A stretch of 64,000 nucleotides of DNA from Olivibacter domesticus (GCF_900109575.1 NZ_FOAF01000012.1:62001-126000), one strand, 5' to 3'; counted from the first letter of the stretch, positions 36,480 through 46,227 are shown. Numbers and translations are program-made. The notes: generated from the letters alone by a model not told the origin.

Positions 36480-36929
36480 ATGTCTACCGACATCAATATA
36501 AAAAATAAGAAAGCATATTTCGAATACCATATTCTGGACAAGTACATCGCTGGTGTTCAGCTTTTAGGAACGGAAATAAAATCTATTCGACAATCAAAAG
36601 CGAATATCGGGGATGCTTTTTGTGCATTTTTAAACGATGGCTTATATATCAGAAACATGCACATCGCTGAATATTCGCACGGGTCCTTCTATAATCATGA
36701 ATCAAAGCGAGACAGAAAGTTGCTGTTAACAAAAAAAGAGCTTAACAAATTAAAAATAAAAGGTGAGGAAAAGGGCTTTACGATCATTCCACTTAAAATA
36801 TTCGTTAGCGATCGGGGTTTTGCAAAAGTTGAAATTGCGCTTGCTCAAGGTAAAAAGGACTTCGATAAACGGGAAACATTAAAAGAAAGGGATACTAAAC
36901 GAGAGATTTCCCGGGCAATGAAATTTTAA
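36480..36929 (+). CDS. smpB: SsrA-binding protein SmpB
   Basis: The 149-residue protein carries tmRNA to stalled ribosomes in trans-translation. Family blocks are visible: AYFEYHILDKYIAGVQLLGT, EIKSIRQSKANIGDAFC, IAEYSHGSFYNHESKRDRKL, and the basic C-terminal tail KKDFDKRETLKERDTKREI. No tmRNA gene is found in this window. Its last codons form half of a perfect hairpin that includes the stop codon. Confidence 0.96.
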   Translation: MSTDINIKNKKAYFEYHILDKYIAGVQLLGTEIKSIRQSKANIGDAFCAFLNDGLYIRNMHIAEYSHGSFYNHESKRDRKLLLTKKELNKLKIKGEEKGFTIIPLKIFVSDRGFAKVEIALAQGKKDFDKRETLKERDTKREISRAMKF

Positions 36930-36942
36930 TAAATTTCATTGC
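36915..36942 (+). other. Perfect hairpin spanning the smpB stop codon
   Basis: GCAATGAAATTT (36915-36926) and its exact complement (36931-36942) enclose a 4-nt loop that contains the first bases of the stop region. No T-tract follows, so this is more likely an mRNA 3'-end or pausing structure than a standard terminator. Confidence 0.45.
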
Positions 36943-37006
36943 TTCCGGTATTTGGTAGCCATAAAAAAATGTAAAAGTTTAAGTTCGTAAAAACTTAATC
37001 AGTCAG

Positions 37007-37663
37007 TTACCAAGCTTGATCACCCACTAATGGAACAAAGCGAAATGTATCTAACTCTATTTTTTCATAATCGTGTTCGCCTGTTCTAATAACGGTAACC
37101 ATTTTTTGCTCTTTCTCGTCTCCAACAGGGATAACTAATATGCCGCCAATGGTTAATTGCTTTAGCATAATTTCCGGCACAAATGGAGCCCCTGCCGTTA
37201 CTATTATTTTATGATAAGGTGCATACTGCGGTAATCCTTTTGATCCGTCACCAAGAAAAAAATGAGGCCTGTATCCCATATACGGCAATACCTTAATTGT
37301 ACGATTGTATAAGTTTTCTTGTCTTTCAATAGTAAAAACTTCTGCGCCCAATTCAAGGAGTATACATGTCTGGTATCCGGAACCTGTACCTATTTCCAAT
37401 ACTTTATCTCCTTTTCTTATATGGAGTACTTCGGTTTGATATGCTACCGTATAAGGTTGAGAAATAGTTTGCCCGTCACCAATAGGAAAGGCGATATCTT
37501 TATATGCCTGAATCCAAAAAGTCTCATCGAAAAAAAAATGCCTGGGAACTTTAGCTACAGCTTTCAAAACAGCAGGATCTTCAATTCCCCTCTTCTTCAA
37601 CGTCTCTACCAATTGTTTCCTGGCACCTTTTTCTCGATAATTATCTATAAATTTATACGCCAT
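37007..37663 (-). CDS. pcm: Protein-L-isoaspartate O-methyltransferase
   Basis: The 218-residue enzyme methylates isoaspartyl residues in damaged proteins using S-adenosylmethionine. Visible are the substrate region IAFPIGDGQTISQPYTVAYQ and the SAM motif VLEIGTGSGYQTCILLELGA. Motifs IIVTAGAPFVPEIMLKQL and GGILVIPVGD follow. Length is normal. A TAATTTTG box (37678-37671) lies 7 nt before the start codon, again implying a very short leader. Confidence 0.94.
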   Translation of the reverse strand: MAYKFIDNYREKGARKQLVETLKKRGIEDPAVLKAVAKVPRHFFFDETFWIQAYKDIAFPIGDGQTISQPYTVAYQTEVLHIRKGDKVLEIGTGSGYQTCILLELGAEVFTIERQENLYNRTIKVLPYMGYRPHFFLGDGSKGLPQYAPYHKIIVTAGAPFVPEIMLKQLTIGGILVIPVGDEKEQKMVTVIRTGEHDYEKIELDTFRFVPLVGDQAW

Positions 37664-37886
37664 TTCACATCAAAATTAAGGTTGTTAAATCAATTTGAGA
37701 AGTTTAAACAGCATAAAAAAGCTAATCAATTAGTATTTTGAGCTTTATTTTTTACACACCGGTAAGTCATTGCTAGTTTTTTATTAATTTTACCCCATAA
37801 GTTATTTGATAATACCTATGCAAAATCAGCCTTAAAGAGGAAAATTTGATGCTGATTTCGAAAAAAAATTTAAAGATCAGATATTG

Positions 37887-38609
37887 ATGAAACGATTACT
37901 TAGTCTTCTATTACTCCTTTGTAGCTATATGCTTTCATTTAGCCAGGTAACAAGAATTGATACGCTTTCATATAAACCGATTGTTATTCCTAGCAATGCA
38001 CAGAAGTCACATTCGTCGGATTTTTTATACTCCATCGCGGTAAGATCTTTTGCTTTAGAACAATTCCCACGAATATTAAACCAAACTGCAAATGAACATT
38101 TTTTCTCTTCGGCTTTTAATGGCTTAATGTTCAAATTTAATGACAACCAAATAAGCTATAGAATTTCAGGATCCCATTATAATAATGATGTCTCGATAAA
38201 TAGTAGTTGTATTAATTGTGAGGACATCAATGGAAAACTTCAAAACACAACTGTTAAAATTGGGTTTGAAAAAAATTTAACCTACACAAGAATACAGCCT
38301 TATTTTGGTATTGATTTAGGTTATATTAATCAAAAATATTCGAGTAACGCGGATGCAGTTAATCGCACAATTGACCGAAAAAATGCCGCCCTCGCTTCAC
38401 CTTTTATTGGAGTGAAATTAAACATTCTACCATCTATCACGGTTTCGGCCGAAAGTAATATGACCATAGCTTATAGCTTTCAAAAGACGGAGAGAAATCA
38501 ATTTGGTGAAACACCTTCGAGCGATATAACAGATAAAAAGAGTTGGGAATATTTCTTTGCCCCAGTAGGCATTATATCATTACAATTTAATTTTGGGTCT
38601 TTGTACTAA
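37887..38609 (+). CDS. Probable outer-membrane beta-barrel protein
   Basis: The 240-residue protein has a signal peptide (about 1-20, CSYMLSFSQ). Alternating strands end in an aromatic-rich terminal strand (IISLQFNFGSLY), as expected for a small outer-membrane beta-barrel. Segments such as TRIQPYFGIDLGYINQKYS and PFIGVKLNILPSITVSAESN fit transmembrane hairpins. Function unknown. A TTG at 37884 directly precedes the ATG; the ATG is preferred. It converges with priA with a 14-bp gap. Confidence 0.6.
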   Translation: MKRLLSLLLLLCSYMLSFSQVTRIDTLSYKPIVIPSNAQKSHSSDFLYSIAVRSFALEQFPRILNQTANEHFFSSAFNGLMFKFNDNQISYRISGSHYNNDVSINSSCINCEDINGKLQNTTVKIGFEKNLTYTRIQPYFGIDLGYINQKYSSNADAVNRTIDRKNAALASPFIGVKLNILPSITVSAESNMTIAYSFQKTERNQFGETPSSDITDKKSWEYFFAPVGIISLQFNFGSLY

Positions 38610-38623
38610 ACCCTGTTTAACCG

Positions 38624-41110
38624 CTAATAAGGGTCTACATCCACTTGAACAAAGGCTCCCTTATTGAGCTTATTTGTTTCGAATAAAACTAATATATCTG
38701 TTAAAGCAGCTTTAACCTTTTGAATGCTGGTTCCATCACGTTCCACTTTTAGCAACACCGTATTTATATAATAGTTACGTATTCTACTTACCAAGGGTAC
38801 TTCTGGTCCGAGCACCCTTTGTCCGAAAGCTTCTTTCAGTAAAATGCCAAGTCTGTCTGCACAGGCATGTACTTGCTGTTGCTCTTTATGTTTGATGTCT
38901 ATCTTGATGAGTCTATAAAATGGCGGGTAGGCATAGTGTTTTCTTTCCTGTGCTTCTGTCATAAACATGCTTTCATAATCATGGTTTACAACTTGCTCAA
39001 GTACTCTGTGTTGTGTAGCATAAGCCTGAATAATAACTTTTCCAACGCTAGCTCTCCTGCCGGCTCGACCACTCACTTGTGAGAGCAAGGAAAAACTTCT
39101 TTCAAAAGCTCGAAAATCAGGATAATTAATCAAGCTGTCCGCATTTATAATACCGATCACAGTTACTTTACCAAAATCTAAGCCTTTAGCCACCATTTGT
39201 GTACCAACCAATACGTTGAATCGCTGTTCATCAAAATCTGCAATAATACGTTCAAAACTATCCTTACCTCTTGTAGAATCTAAGTCAAGGCGACAGATTT
39301 TTGCTTCAGGTATAATGAAAGAAAGTTCTTCTTCTATGCGTTCCGTTCCAAAGCCTTTATTCTCAATATGGGTAGAACCACATGCTGGACAAACATTGAT
39401 AACATCTTCTTTAAAACCGCAATAATGGCAGTGGAGTTTACCGCTGCTCTTATGAAAAGTTAAACTAACGTCACAATTGGTGCATTTAGGTGTATAACCA
39501 CAAGTGCGACAAATCAGCATCGGCGTATATCCCCTCCTATTTTGGAAAAGAATTACCTGCTCTTTATTTGCAAAGGCGTTTTTAATTTCTTCTAATAATT
39601 TGTCGCTAAAATATGATTGCGATGCCTTATTTTTGCCCTGATCTTTTAAGCTTACAATGCTGACATCCGGCAAGACAGAATCACCATAACGTTCTGATAA
39701 TCTTACGAAACCATATTTCCCTGCTTTTGCATTATAATAGGTTTCAATAGCAGGGGTTGCTGAACCCAGTAACACCTTTGCATTATGCAAATGCCCCAAA
39801 TAGATCGCTGTGTCGCGTGCATGATAACGTGGTGCAGGGTCAAATTGCTTAAATGAAACTTCGTGCTCTTCATCAACAATCACGAGGCCCAGCTTGTTAA
39901 AAGGCAGGAAGACTGCGGACCGAGCGCCCAAAATTACTTTGATCTCACCTTTCAAAACTTTATGCCAAACTTCTGCTCTCTCGTTGTCATTGAATCGAGA
40001 GTGATATACGCCTACTTCCGTTCCGAAATGGAGTCTCAACCGATCTACAATCTGCGAGGTCAAAGCAATCTCAGGTAGAAGATACAAAATTGTATCGTTC
40101 TTTTTAAGTGTTTCTTCAATTAAACGAATATATAATTGGGTTTTTCCTGATGCGGTGACTCCATGCAACAAAACAACATCTTTTGAAAGAAATTGATTGT
40201 TTATACTATTCAATGCGTCTTGTTGTGCATTGCTTAATGTAAAAAAAGTTTCCTCAACAACCTCTTCTCCGTATAAACGACTAACCACTCTTTCTTCAAC
40301 AATAAAGATTTCCTTATCGATGAGCGATTTCAAAGCTGATTGTCCGCAACCGCTGGCTTCTAACAAATCATTTTTTGCAATACTGCTTTGTTTTTTACTT
40401 AGTTGTAAATAGGCTAAAACAGCATCTTGCTGCTTTGGTGCCTTATCTAAACTTTCTAAGAGTAAACGTTTCTCCTCATCAATCTTAAAAATTGAATTCA
40501 ATAAAATAAAGGCTTTCTTCTTTGGTTTGTACCGTTCGCGAAGCTCTTCTGACACTTTTATTACCCCTTTATTTAATAACGATTTCAAAAGCGGAAAAAT
40601 CGTCTTCTGCCCTAAAAGCTTAACTACATCACTTATTTTGAGCTCTCCCGCTACTTCTAACGCCTCTATAATTAAGAATTCTTTATCATTTAGCGAAGCT
40701 TTATCTACTTCCATATCGTCAACAGCCGTAATTTTCGTTTCAGAAGCAAGTTTTAGCGCCGCGGGTAATGCGGCCTGCATAACCTCTCCAAGCTGGCATA
40801 GGTAATACTCCTTTACCCAATCCCATAAACGTAATTGCGTCGAAGTAACTAAAGCAACGTCATCTAATATATCAATGATATACTTAGCTTCATAACGCTC
40901 AGGCGCCTTATTAGAGGTTTCATAAATGATGGCAGTATAAATCTTGCTTTTTCCGAACTGCACTATTACTCGCTTGCCTATGGCCACTTTCTCGGCGAGT
41001 TCGTTCGGCACTCGATAGGTGTAAGTCTTTGAAATAGCTAATGGTAAAACAACCTCCACAAATAAAGTGACTCTTTCTTGGTGAAACACATTAGCCTGAA
41101 ATTCTAACAT
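38624..41110 (-). CDS. priA: Primosomal protein N' (replication restart helicase)
   Basis: The 828-residue helicase restarts stalled replication forks. The N-terminal DNA-binding domain contains TYRVPNELAEKVAIGKRVIV. Walker A is GVTASGKTQLY (about residues 320-330), and Walker B is IVDEEHEVSFKQ. The zinc-binding insert has eight Cys in CRTCGYTPKCTNCD and CHYCGFKEDVINVCPACG. Helicase motifs V/VI are GTQMVAKGLDFG and QVSGRAGR. Length is normal for the phylum. The DUF423 gene lies 23 bp upstream on the same strand and may be co-transcribed. Confidence 0.95.
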   Translation of the reverse strand: MLEFQANVFHQERVTLFVEVVLPLAISKTYTYRVPNELAEKVAIGKRVIVQFGKSKIYTAIIYETSNKAPERYEAKYIIDILDDVALVTSTQLRLWDWVKEYYLCQLGEVMQAALPAALKLASETKITAVDDMEVDKASLNDKEFLIIEALEVAGELKISDVVKLLGQKTIFPLLKSLLNKGVIKVSEELRERYKPKKKAFILLNSIFKIDEEKRLLLESLDKAPKQQDAVLAYLQLSKKQSSIAKNDLLEASGCGQSALKSLIDKEIFIVEERVVSRLYGEEVVEETFFTLSNAQQDALNSINNQFLSKDVVLLHGVTASGKTQLYIRLIEETLKKNDTILYLLPEIALTSQIVDRLRLHFGTEVGVYHSRFNDNERAEVWHKVLKGEIKVILGARSAVFLPFNKLGLVIVDEEHEVSFKQFDPAPRYHARDTAIYLGHLHNAKVLLGSATPAIETYYNAKAGKYGFVRLSERYGDSVLPDVSIVSLKDQGKNKASQSYFSDKLLEEIKNAFANKEQVILFQNRRGYTPMLICRTCGYTPKCTNCDVSLTFHKSSGKLHCHYCGFKEDVINVCPACGSTHIENKGFGTERIEEELSFIIPEAKICRLDLDSTRGKDSFERIIADFDEQRFNVLVGTQMVAKGLDFGKVTVIGIINADSLINYPDFRAFERSFSLLSQVSGRAGRRASVGKVIIQAYATQHRVLEQVVNHDYESMFMTEAQERKHYAYPPFYRLIKIDIKHKEQQQVHACADRLGILLKEAFGQRVLGPEVPLVSRIRNYYINTVLLKVERDGTSIQKVKAALTDILVLFETNKLNKGAFVQVDVDPY

Positions 41111-41133
41111 AAATATCTTATTATTTTGACCGC

Positions 41134-41520
41134 TTATCTACCCTTCAACGTAGCTAAAAACAAACTTGCCCATCCTAAAATAAGAGACAAACCTCCTAAA
41201 GGGGTAATAGGTCCTAAAATATGAATATTTGTAATACCTGTTAGCTCTCTGGTTGACAATAAATACAAAGATCCGGAAAATAACAGTATCCCTAGCGTAA
41301 AAGCTAGATAAGCTACTATAATGAGTGTGTTTTTTGCTCGTGAGAACGTAGCTAAAAACAGTAATGCGAGTGTATGATAGAACTGGTAATTAACAGCTGT
41401 ATGCCAATTCTCCAACTGCTGCTCGCTTATTTTTCCAGTGAGGCCGTGTGCCCCAAAGGCCCCTAATACAACCGCGATCAAACCAAAGGTTGCGGCTGTA
41501 AGTATAATACGTTTGTTCAT
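41134..41520 (-). CDS. DUF423 family small membrane protein
   Basis: The 128-residue protein has four hydrophobic segments and the DUF423 N-terminal signature LGAFGAHGLTGKISEQQLENW, with HILGPITPLGGLSLILGWA later. The family (including E. coli YgdD) has no settled function. It sits 23 bp upstream of priA on the same strand. Confidence 0.88.
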   Translation of the reverse strand: MNKRIILTAATFGLIAVVLGAFGAHGLTGKISEQQLENWHTAVNYQFYHTLALLFLATFSRAKNTLIIVAYLAFTLGILLFSGSLYLLSTRELTGITNIHILGPITPLGGLSLILGWASLFLATLKGR

Positions 41521-41590
41521 TCAGATGGATTAGTTTTAACCGCTAATTTAATAAACCTATTACATTTTCTCTTGGTCGGCGTTAATTTTT

Positions 41591-41598
41591 TACCTTTG
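41591..41598 (+). promoter_or_regulatory. -7 box upstream of the 883-residue membrane-anchored protein
   Basis: TACCTTTG lies 10 nt before the ATG at 41609. A TTG at 41572-41574 is only 16 nt away, slightly close for the consensus. Confidence 0.5.
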
Positions 41599-41608
41599 CT
41601 TACAGACC

Positions 41609-44260
41609 ATGAGAAAGTTACTGATACTTATAAGCATATTATTTATTGCTGTTATTGTTGCAGCAGTATTATATTTTAGAAGCTTGAGCAACAATAGTCG
41701 CTCTTCTAATAATTTTTTAACCAGCATACCTGCAGACGCAACCTTTCTTCTTTCCTTTCAAAATGATAAATCTTTCTATAATATTTTTAGCGACTTTGAA
41801 ATCTTTGAAGCAATAATAGGCAAAGATGCACAACATGAACTGAACTTTCTTAACAAACAAATATTAAGGAAATCTGATTTTCATGAACAAAGTAATAAAC
41901 AAACATTGTATTTTTCTTTTCATCCCGACAGAGAAGGAATCAATTGGCTATTAACACTTCCATTAAAAGCCAGAATAAAACCTGAAGACGCCCAGGTAGC
42001 ACTGGAAAAAGCACTGGCAGGCTTAGGAAAACTAATACCTGACTCCCTAACTTCCTTTGCCTATAAAATTCAACTGCATGAGCTGAAAAAACCTTTTTTT
42101 ATTGGTTTCAAAGATGGGATTGTTTTCGTAAGCTATAAACAGGAACTTGTAAAAAAATCGCTCGATGATAAGGCCGCTCATTTAACAGCATCTTTCGTTG
42201 AAGAATTAGCAAAAAGTGAACATAAAAACAACAATTCAATACTCAATCTGCATCTAAATCACACACAACTTTTTCAAACGATTAATGGCCTCATGCGCAC
42301 AAAAGCAGGAAATAATCTCCAGCTGCTAGAGGGGCTTAAAGGCATGTCTTCGCTCAATATGAATTTCAAAAGCGATGCACTGATGTTCAGTGGATTGAGT
42401 ACAATTGAAAATAGTACTCAAAACTATATAGCTATTTATACACATCAAACGGCTACTGAAGGTAACCTGAAACAGATATTGCCGGCCAATACTGCCGCCT
42501 ATGCTTCTTTCGCCTTTTCAGATTATCCGAAATTCCACAGGGAACTTAACATTTTACTGGAAAGAAGAAAACAACTAAACCGTATACAGGATCAATTAAC
42601 ATTGATCCGTTCCTCCAAAAAAATTGATATAGACAAGGACCTTTTAAACCAATGGAGTAATGAATTCGCCTCTATTGAGCTTAATACGAGGGAAAACATC
42701 GGGATAGTTAAATTAAAAGATTCCTTGCATTTTATGGAAGCGATTGGCAAAATAAGCACGGGGGTTTCTGACGAGATTCGCAGGTTCGACAATTCAAATT
42801 TGCTGTACTATTCCTTTGGGGATCCGATGCTCCCTTTTCAAAGACCTTACTTCACGGTTGTTAACAATTATATGATTTGTGCAAATACAATAAGTACTTT
42901 ACAACAGTTTAGGAAACAACATGAACAAAAGGAACTATTGATTAACACTATCCAGTTTCTAGAGTTCAATAAACTCCAAGCAAATAAAACGAATGTATCA
43001 TTCTATATCAATAACGATAATTCTAAACATACTTTAAGCCGGCAATTAAAACCAGTCTATAAAAAGTCTTATACCGACACAGCTAATTTTGGCTATAAAA
43101 ATTTCTATGCTTTTTCATTTCAACTGGCAGGATATGACGGTAATTTCTACAGTAATTTAAGCGCTAAATATATTTCTAAAGAAAAAGAAACGAAACAACC
43201 CGAGTGGGAAACCAGTCGTCTCAGTAGCGATATAAATATTGCTCCTACAGTATGGAAATATAGTGACAGCACTAACTTTATTGTAACGCAAGATAAAAAC
43301 AACACCTTGTATGGTTTTACTACTGAAGGAAAAGAAATTTGGAGAACTTCTCTTTCAGGGAAAATACTTGGGGAAATTGTTCAGTTAACTGATCATACAA
43401 TTTTACTAAACACAGACGAAAGACTTTATAGGTTCAAACCTGACGGTGTACCATACCCTGGGTTCCCCGTAGTCTTTCCTCACAAAGCTAGTTTTAGTTC
43501 AACCATTTTTCAAAGCGACGCAAATTATTTTAAAATATTTATTCCTGGCCAACAACATATTTTTGCTTATGACAACAATGGAAAAGAGCTTCCTGAGTGG
43601 AAAAATAAAACCGTTAAGGGTAATATCCTATTTGGCTTGAAGACAGCCTTACTTAATGATTTTAATTATATAATTGCATTTACAGAGGAGGGAAATATCT
43701 ACCTGTTCAATCATAATGCGGGCCTTACATCATTCATTGAGGGCGACTCAAAAGATGAGTATAAAAATGCAATTGGTGTGGAAATCACTCCAGGCAAGCC
43801 CGAGATGTCGCGCATTGTCACTACCGATACAAGTGGCATCTTACAAAGCTTCTATTTCGATAAAACAAAAGGTCAAACAAGTTTAGGTAAGTGGCCTAGC
43901 ACGCATTATTTTGAAACAAAAAACATCCAAGGTGATAGTATAAAAGAGTTTATTATTACCGACAATAAGCAACTATATGTATTTAACAGTCAAGATAGCA
44001 CCTTATTGTTCAATCATACATTCAATGCAAATTTAACTGCAAGCCCACTATATTTCCCGACAGAAAGTAATCGGTTTATAATAGGAATGGCTACCGATGC
44101 TAAGCTTCTGTATGCCTTTGAAGACGATGGCTCTATTATTAAAGGATTTCCGATGGAAGGCCTCCCTGAATTCTATTATGGAAAATTAAAAAATAACGGA
44201 CACCGTTATATCATTCTCAGTAAAGATGGTCGTAAGCTAACAGCCTATCGAATGGACTAG
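41609..44260 (+). CDS. Membrane-anchored protein with C-terminal propeller-like repeats
   Basis: I do not recognise a named family for this 883-residue protein. A single N-terminal membrane segment (about 4-24) anchors it, probably with the bulk in the periplasm. Residues about 35-530 form a long domain beginning TSIPADATFLLSFQ, as in DUF3352-like proteins. From about 545 to the end there are roughly seven repeated units of the form strand-turn-strand ending in Y-x-F or Y-x-x (NTLYGFTTEGKEIW, ERLYRFKPDGVPYPGF, HIFAYDNNGKELPEW, NIYLFNHNAG, QLYVFNSQDS, LLYAFEDDGSIIKGF), consistent with a beta-propeller. It has its own promoter and converges with tsaB, overlapping by 4 bp. Confidence 0.65.
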   Translation: MRKLLILISILFIAVIVAAVLYFRSLSNNSRSSNNFLTSIPADATFLLSFQNDKSFYNIFSDFEIFEAIIGKDAQHELNFLNKQILRKSDFHEQSNKQTLYFSFHPDREGINWLLTLPLKARIKPEDAQVALEKALAGLGKLIPDSLTSFAYKIQLHELKKPFFIGFKDGIVFVSYKQELVKKSLDDKAAHLTASFVEELAKSEHKNNNSILNLHLNHTQLFQTINGLMRTKAGNNLQLLEGLKGMSSLNMNFKSDALMFSGLSTIENSTQNYIAIYTHQTATEGNLKQILPANTAAYASFAFSDYPKFHRELNILLERRKQLNRIQDQLTLIRSSKKIDIDKDLLNQWSNEFASIELNTRENIGIVKLKDSLHFMEAIGKISTGVSDEIRRFDNSNLLYYSFGDPMLPFQRPYFTVVNNYMICANTISTLQQFRKQHEQKELLINTIQFLEFNKLQANKTNVSFYINNDNSKHTLSRQLKPVYKKSYTDTANFGYKNFYAFSFQLAGYDGNFYSNLSAKYISKEKETKQPEWETSRLSSDINIAPTVWKYSDSTNFIVTQDKNNTLYGFTTEGKEIWRTSLSGKILGEIVQLTDHTILLNTDERLYRFKPDGVPYPGFPVVFPHKASFSSTIFQSDANYFKIFIPGQQHIFAYDNNGKELPEWKNKTVKGNILFGLKTALLNDFNYIIAFTEEGNIYLFNHNAGLTSFIEGDSKDEYKNAIGVEITPGKPEMSRIVTTDTSGILQSFYFDKTKGQTSLGKWPSTHYFETKNIQGDSIKEFIITDNKQLYVFNSQDSTLLFNHTFNANLTASPLYFPTESNRFIIGMATDAKLLYAFEDDGSIIKGFPMEGLPEFYYGKLKNNGHRYIILSKDGRKLTAYRMD

Positions 44261-44970
44261 CTTTTGATTGCGCGTTTAGGAGTTGTAGGGACAAAGTCTT
44301 TCAGGTAAAAAGGCTCGAAATATGCTATATCTTCAAATTCCTGCTTGTTGAATCTTGTTAGTGTTTCTGGGATCAAATAGCGTGCAGAATTTTGAAATCC
44401 CTTGTATATCTGGATAGAACCGTGCTCGCTAAAAAGATCTGAAAGCTTATTCGCCCCTTCTCCAAACATAATTAATTGATGCTTATTTGCTAAATAGTCA
44501 AAAGAATCAGCCTCAATAATACGTGCTGCTGTTGGCTCTATTATGCTCAGATGTGCATCGTAAATAGCCGTATACACTTCCATTCTACGTGCATCGATCA
44601 TCGGACAGAATAAAGTATTTAGTTCGTTACCACGATCTGATTGTTCAGAAAGAGATGCTTTAAAGCCTTGCATCATGGCATCAAGCGTATTAACTGCTAT
44701 CAATGGCACATCGAGCGCATAACATATACCCTTCGCAACAGAAACACCTATACGTAATCCGGTATATGACCCTGGACCTTTGCTGACAGAAATGGCGCTT
44801 AATTGATTTATGGCTATTTTTGCTTCTAGCAATAGCTCTTCAATAAACACGGTAAGTTTAGAAGCGTGAATATTCGGTTCATCATGATCCCTGTAAGCCG
44901 ATAAGACCCCATTAATAGTTAATGCTACAGAGCAAACAGGTGTTGCAGTATCTATATGTAAAATATTCAT
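44257..44970 (-). CDS. tsaB: tRNA threonylcarbamoyladenosine biosynthesis protein TsaB
   Basis: The 237-residue ASKHA-fold protein partners TsaD and TsaE to make the t6A37 modification in tRNA. Typical features are the N-terminal ILHIDTATPVCSVAL, HASKLTVFIEELLLEAKI, and VSKGPGSYTGLRIGVSVAKG. No other tsa gene is present in the window. It ends 4 bp inside the stop region of the converging 883-residue gene. Confidence 0.94.
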   Translation of the reverse strand: MNILHIDTATPVCSVALTINGVLSAYRDHDEPNIHASKLTVFIEELLLEAKIAINQLSAISVSKGPGSYTGLRIGVSVAKGICYALDVPLIAVNTLDAMMQGFKASLSEQSDRGNELNTLFCPMIDARRMEVYTAIYDAHLSIIEPTAARIIEADSFDYLANKHQLIMFGEGANKLSDLFSEHGSIQIYKGFQNSARYLIPETLTRFNKQEFEDIAYFEPFYLKDFVPTTPKRAIKS

Positions 44971-45028
44971 ATTGCTTTTTTATTATTCTGACAAATGTTT
45001 GCTTGATAAACTACTTAATTTGACGAAA

Positions 45029-45283
45029 TTAGGGAACTGGATCATGCCCATGCCCTCCCCAAGGATGGCAACGACTAATTCTTTTAATAGTTAACCAACC
45101 TCCCTTAAACGGACCATGTTTTTTTATTGCCTCTACACCGTATTGTGAACAGGTAGGTGTATATCTACAAGAACCTGGAAATAATGGCGAAATAAGCCAT
45201 TGATACATCCTTATTAAGAGCAATAGGAAAAAACCTATTGGCCGCTTAATTAACTGTGTCCATATAAACCCTGCTATATTCAT
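45029..45283 (-). CDS. yidD: Membrane protein insertion efficiency factor YidD
   Basis: The 84-residue protein contains the UPF0161/YidD core: [20 protein letters not shown], then [10 protein letters not shown] and [13 protein letters not shown]. It helps YidC-dependent membrane insertion. It overlaps the end of rnpA by 38 bp in another frame, the usual rpmH-rnpA-yidD order. Confidence 0.95.
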   Translation of the reverse strand: MNIAGFIWTQLIKRPIGFFLLLLIRMYQWLISPLFPGSCRYTPTCSQYGVEAIKKHGPFKGGWLTIKRISRCHPWGGHGHDPVP

Positions 45284-45653
45284 GTTGTAGTTTCAATAAG
45301 GCATCCCCCATACGTTTATGCATCAACTCATATGGTTCAATTACCTTTCCAATATATTGAATTGCTACCAAAACGTGTGTTTTATTTGTCAACAAAAAAG
45401 AATGCAGTGCATCATGTTTTTGTAGTCTATAGGCCTCTCGGATTCTTCTTTTTAGAAGATTACGATCTACAGACTTTTTAAAACGCCGTTTAGAAACAGA
45501 AAAAACTACCTGGGCGACCGAAGGAAGATCTTGACTTTTTGTAAAGGTTAAACGGTAAGGGTATAAAATAAAAGAAGAACCACTTTGAAAAAGACCTGTT
45601 AAAAGTCGTTTATTACAAAGCCGTTCTTCTTTTTTTAATGTATACTTTACCAT
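45246..45653 (-). CDS. rnpA: Ribonuclease P protein component
   Basis: The 135-residue basic protein assists the RNase P RNA in 5' maturation of tRNA. The N-terminal [19 protein letters not shown] and the RNR-type motif in [15 protein letters not shown] are present. It follows rpmH by 74 bp and overlaps yidD by 38 bp. Confidence 0.95.
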   Translation of the reverse strand: MVKYTLKKEERLCNKRLLTGLFQSGSSFILYPYRLTFTKSQDLPSVAQVVFSVSKRRFKKSVDRNLLKRRIREAYRLQKHDALHSFLLTNKTHVLVAIQYIGKVIEPYELMHKRMGDALLKLQHEYSRVYMDTVN

Positions 45654-45727
45654 ATGTACCTAAGCGATATTGCCAATCGAAACCGGTTCAGGCTTCGGGT
45701 ATAAGCTAGGCACCGGAAAAAATAAAC

Positions 45728-45886
45728 CTATGCTTTATGACGACGCTCGTCAGAAACGCTTAGCCTTTTTCTGCCTTTTGCTCTTCTTGAAGCTAATACT
45801 CTACGACCATTAGCGGAAGCCATACGCTCTCTAAAACCATGTTTATTTCTTCTTTTACGCTGCGAAGGTTGAAATGTTCTTTTCAT
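45728..45886 (-). CDS. rpmH: 50S ribosomal protein L34
   Basis: Translation from ATG at 45886 gives 52 residues: the start [20 protein letters not shown], the middle [20 protein letters not shown], and a basic tail [12 protein letters not shown]. This is a full L34 with a slightly long C-terminus. It is the first gene of rpmH-rnpA-yidD, preceded by a consensus promoter. Confidence 0.97.
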   Translation of the reverse strand: MKRTFQPSQRKRRNKHGFRERMASANGRRVLASRRAKGRKRLSVSDERRHKA

Positions 45887-45971
45887 CTGAATTAATTTTA
45901 TATTTTGCTGCTAACCTGATTAATTACCTTAATACCGATTAACATTGATTAATGCCTTTAAAACAAGAATG

Positions 45972-46001
45972 CAAAGGTAAGGCTTATTCCTAAATTATCA
46001 A
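45972..46001 (-). promoter_or_regulatory. Promoter of rpmH-rnpA-yidD
   Basis: On the minus strand TTG (46001-45999), a 19-nt spacer and TACCTTTG (45979-45972) match the Bacteroidota consensus exactly. The leader to the rpmH ATG would be about 80 nt. Confidence 0.8.
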
Positions 46002-46196
46002 ACTTATTTTTTAAATTATGTAAGGAATTTATTTCCGCTTGATTTTCCTTATAAACAATTGGCTTAATCTATTCTAAAACCCTCCTACCAGCGTTGTAAT
46101 AGACGAATATTAAGCCTAATTTGCTTATTTTACCTATCTAATTTCTAAAAGGAGACGCCAGCATCACGAAATGAGTACATATTTAGGAGAAATGAA

Positions 46197-46227
46197 AGGA
46201 TCCTTATTTTCCTGAAATAAGGATCCT
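46197..46227. terminator. Perfect-stem terminator downstream of mscL
   Basis: AGGATCCTTATTT and its exact complement (13 bp) enclose a 5-nt loop, 21 bp after the mscL stop. The T-tract is better on the plus strand (CTTATTTTTT) than on the minus strand (TTTCATTT), so it may act both ways. Confidence 0.65.

Noticed and set aside
46171-46215. 14-codon frame running into the hairpin near mscL
   Set aside because: Too short, the purine-rich sequence is 16 nt from the ATG, and no promoter box is visible.
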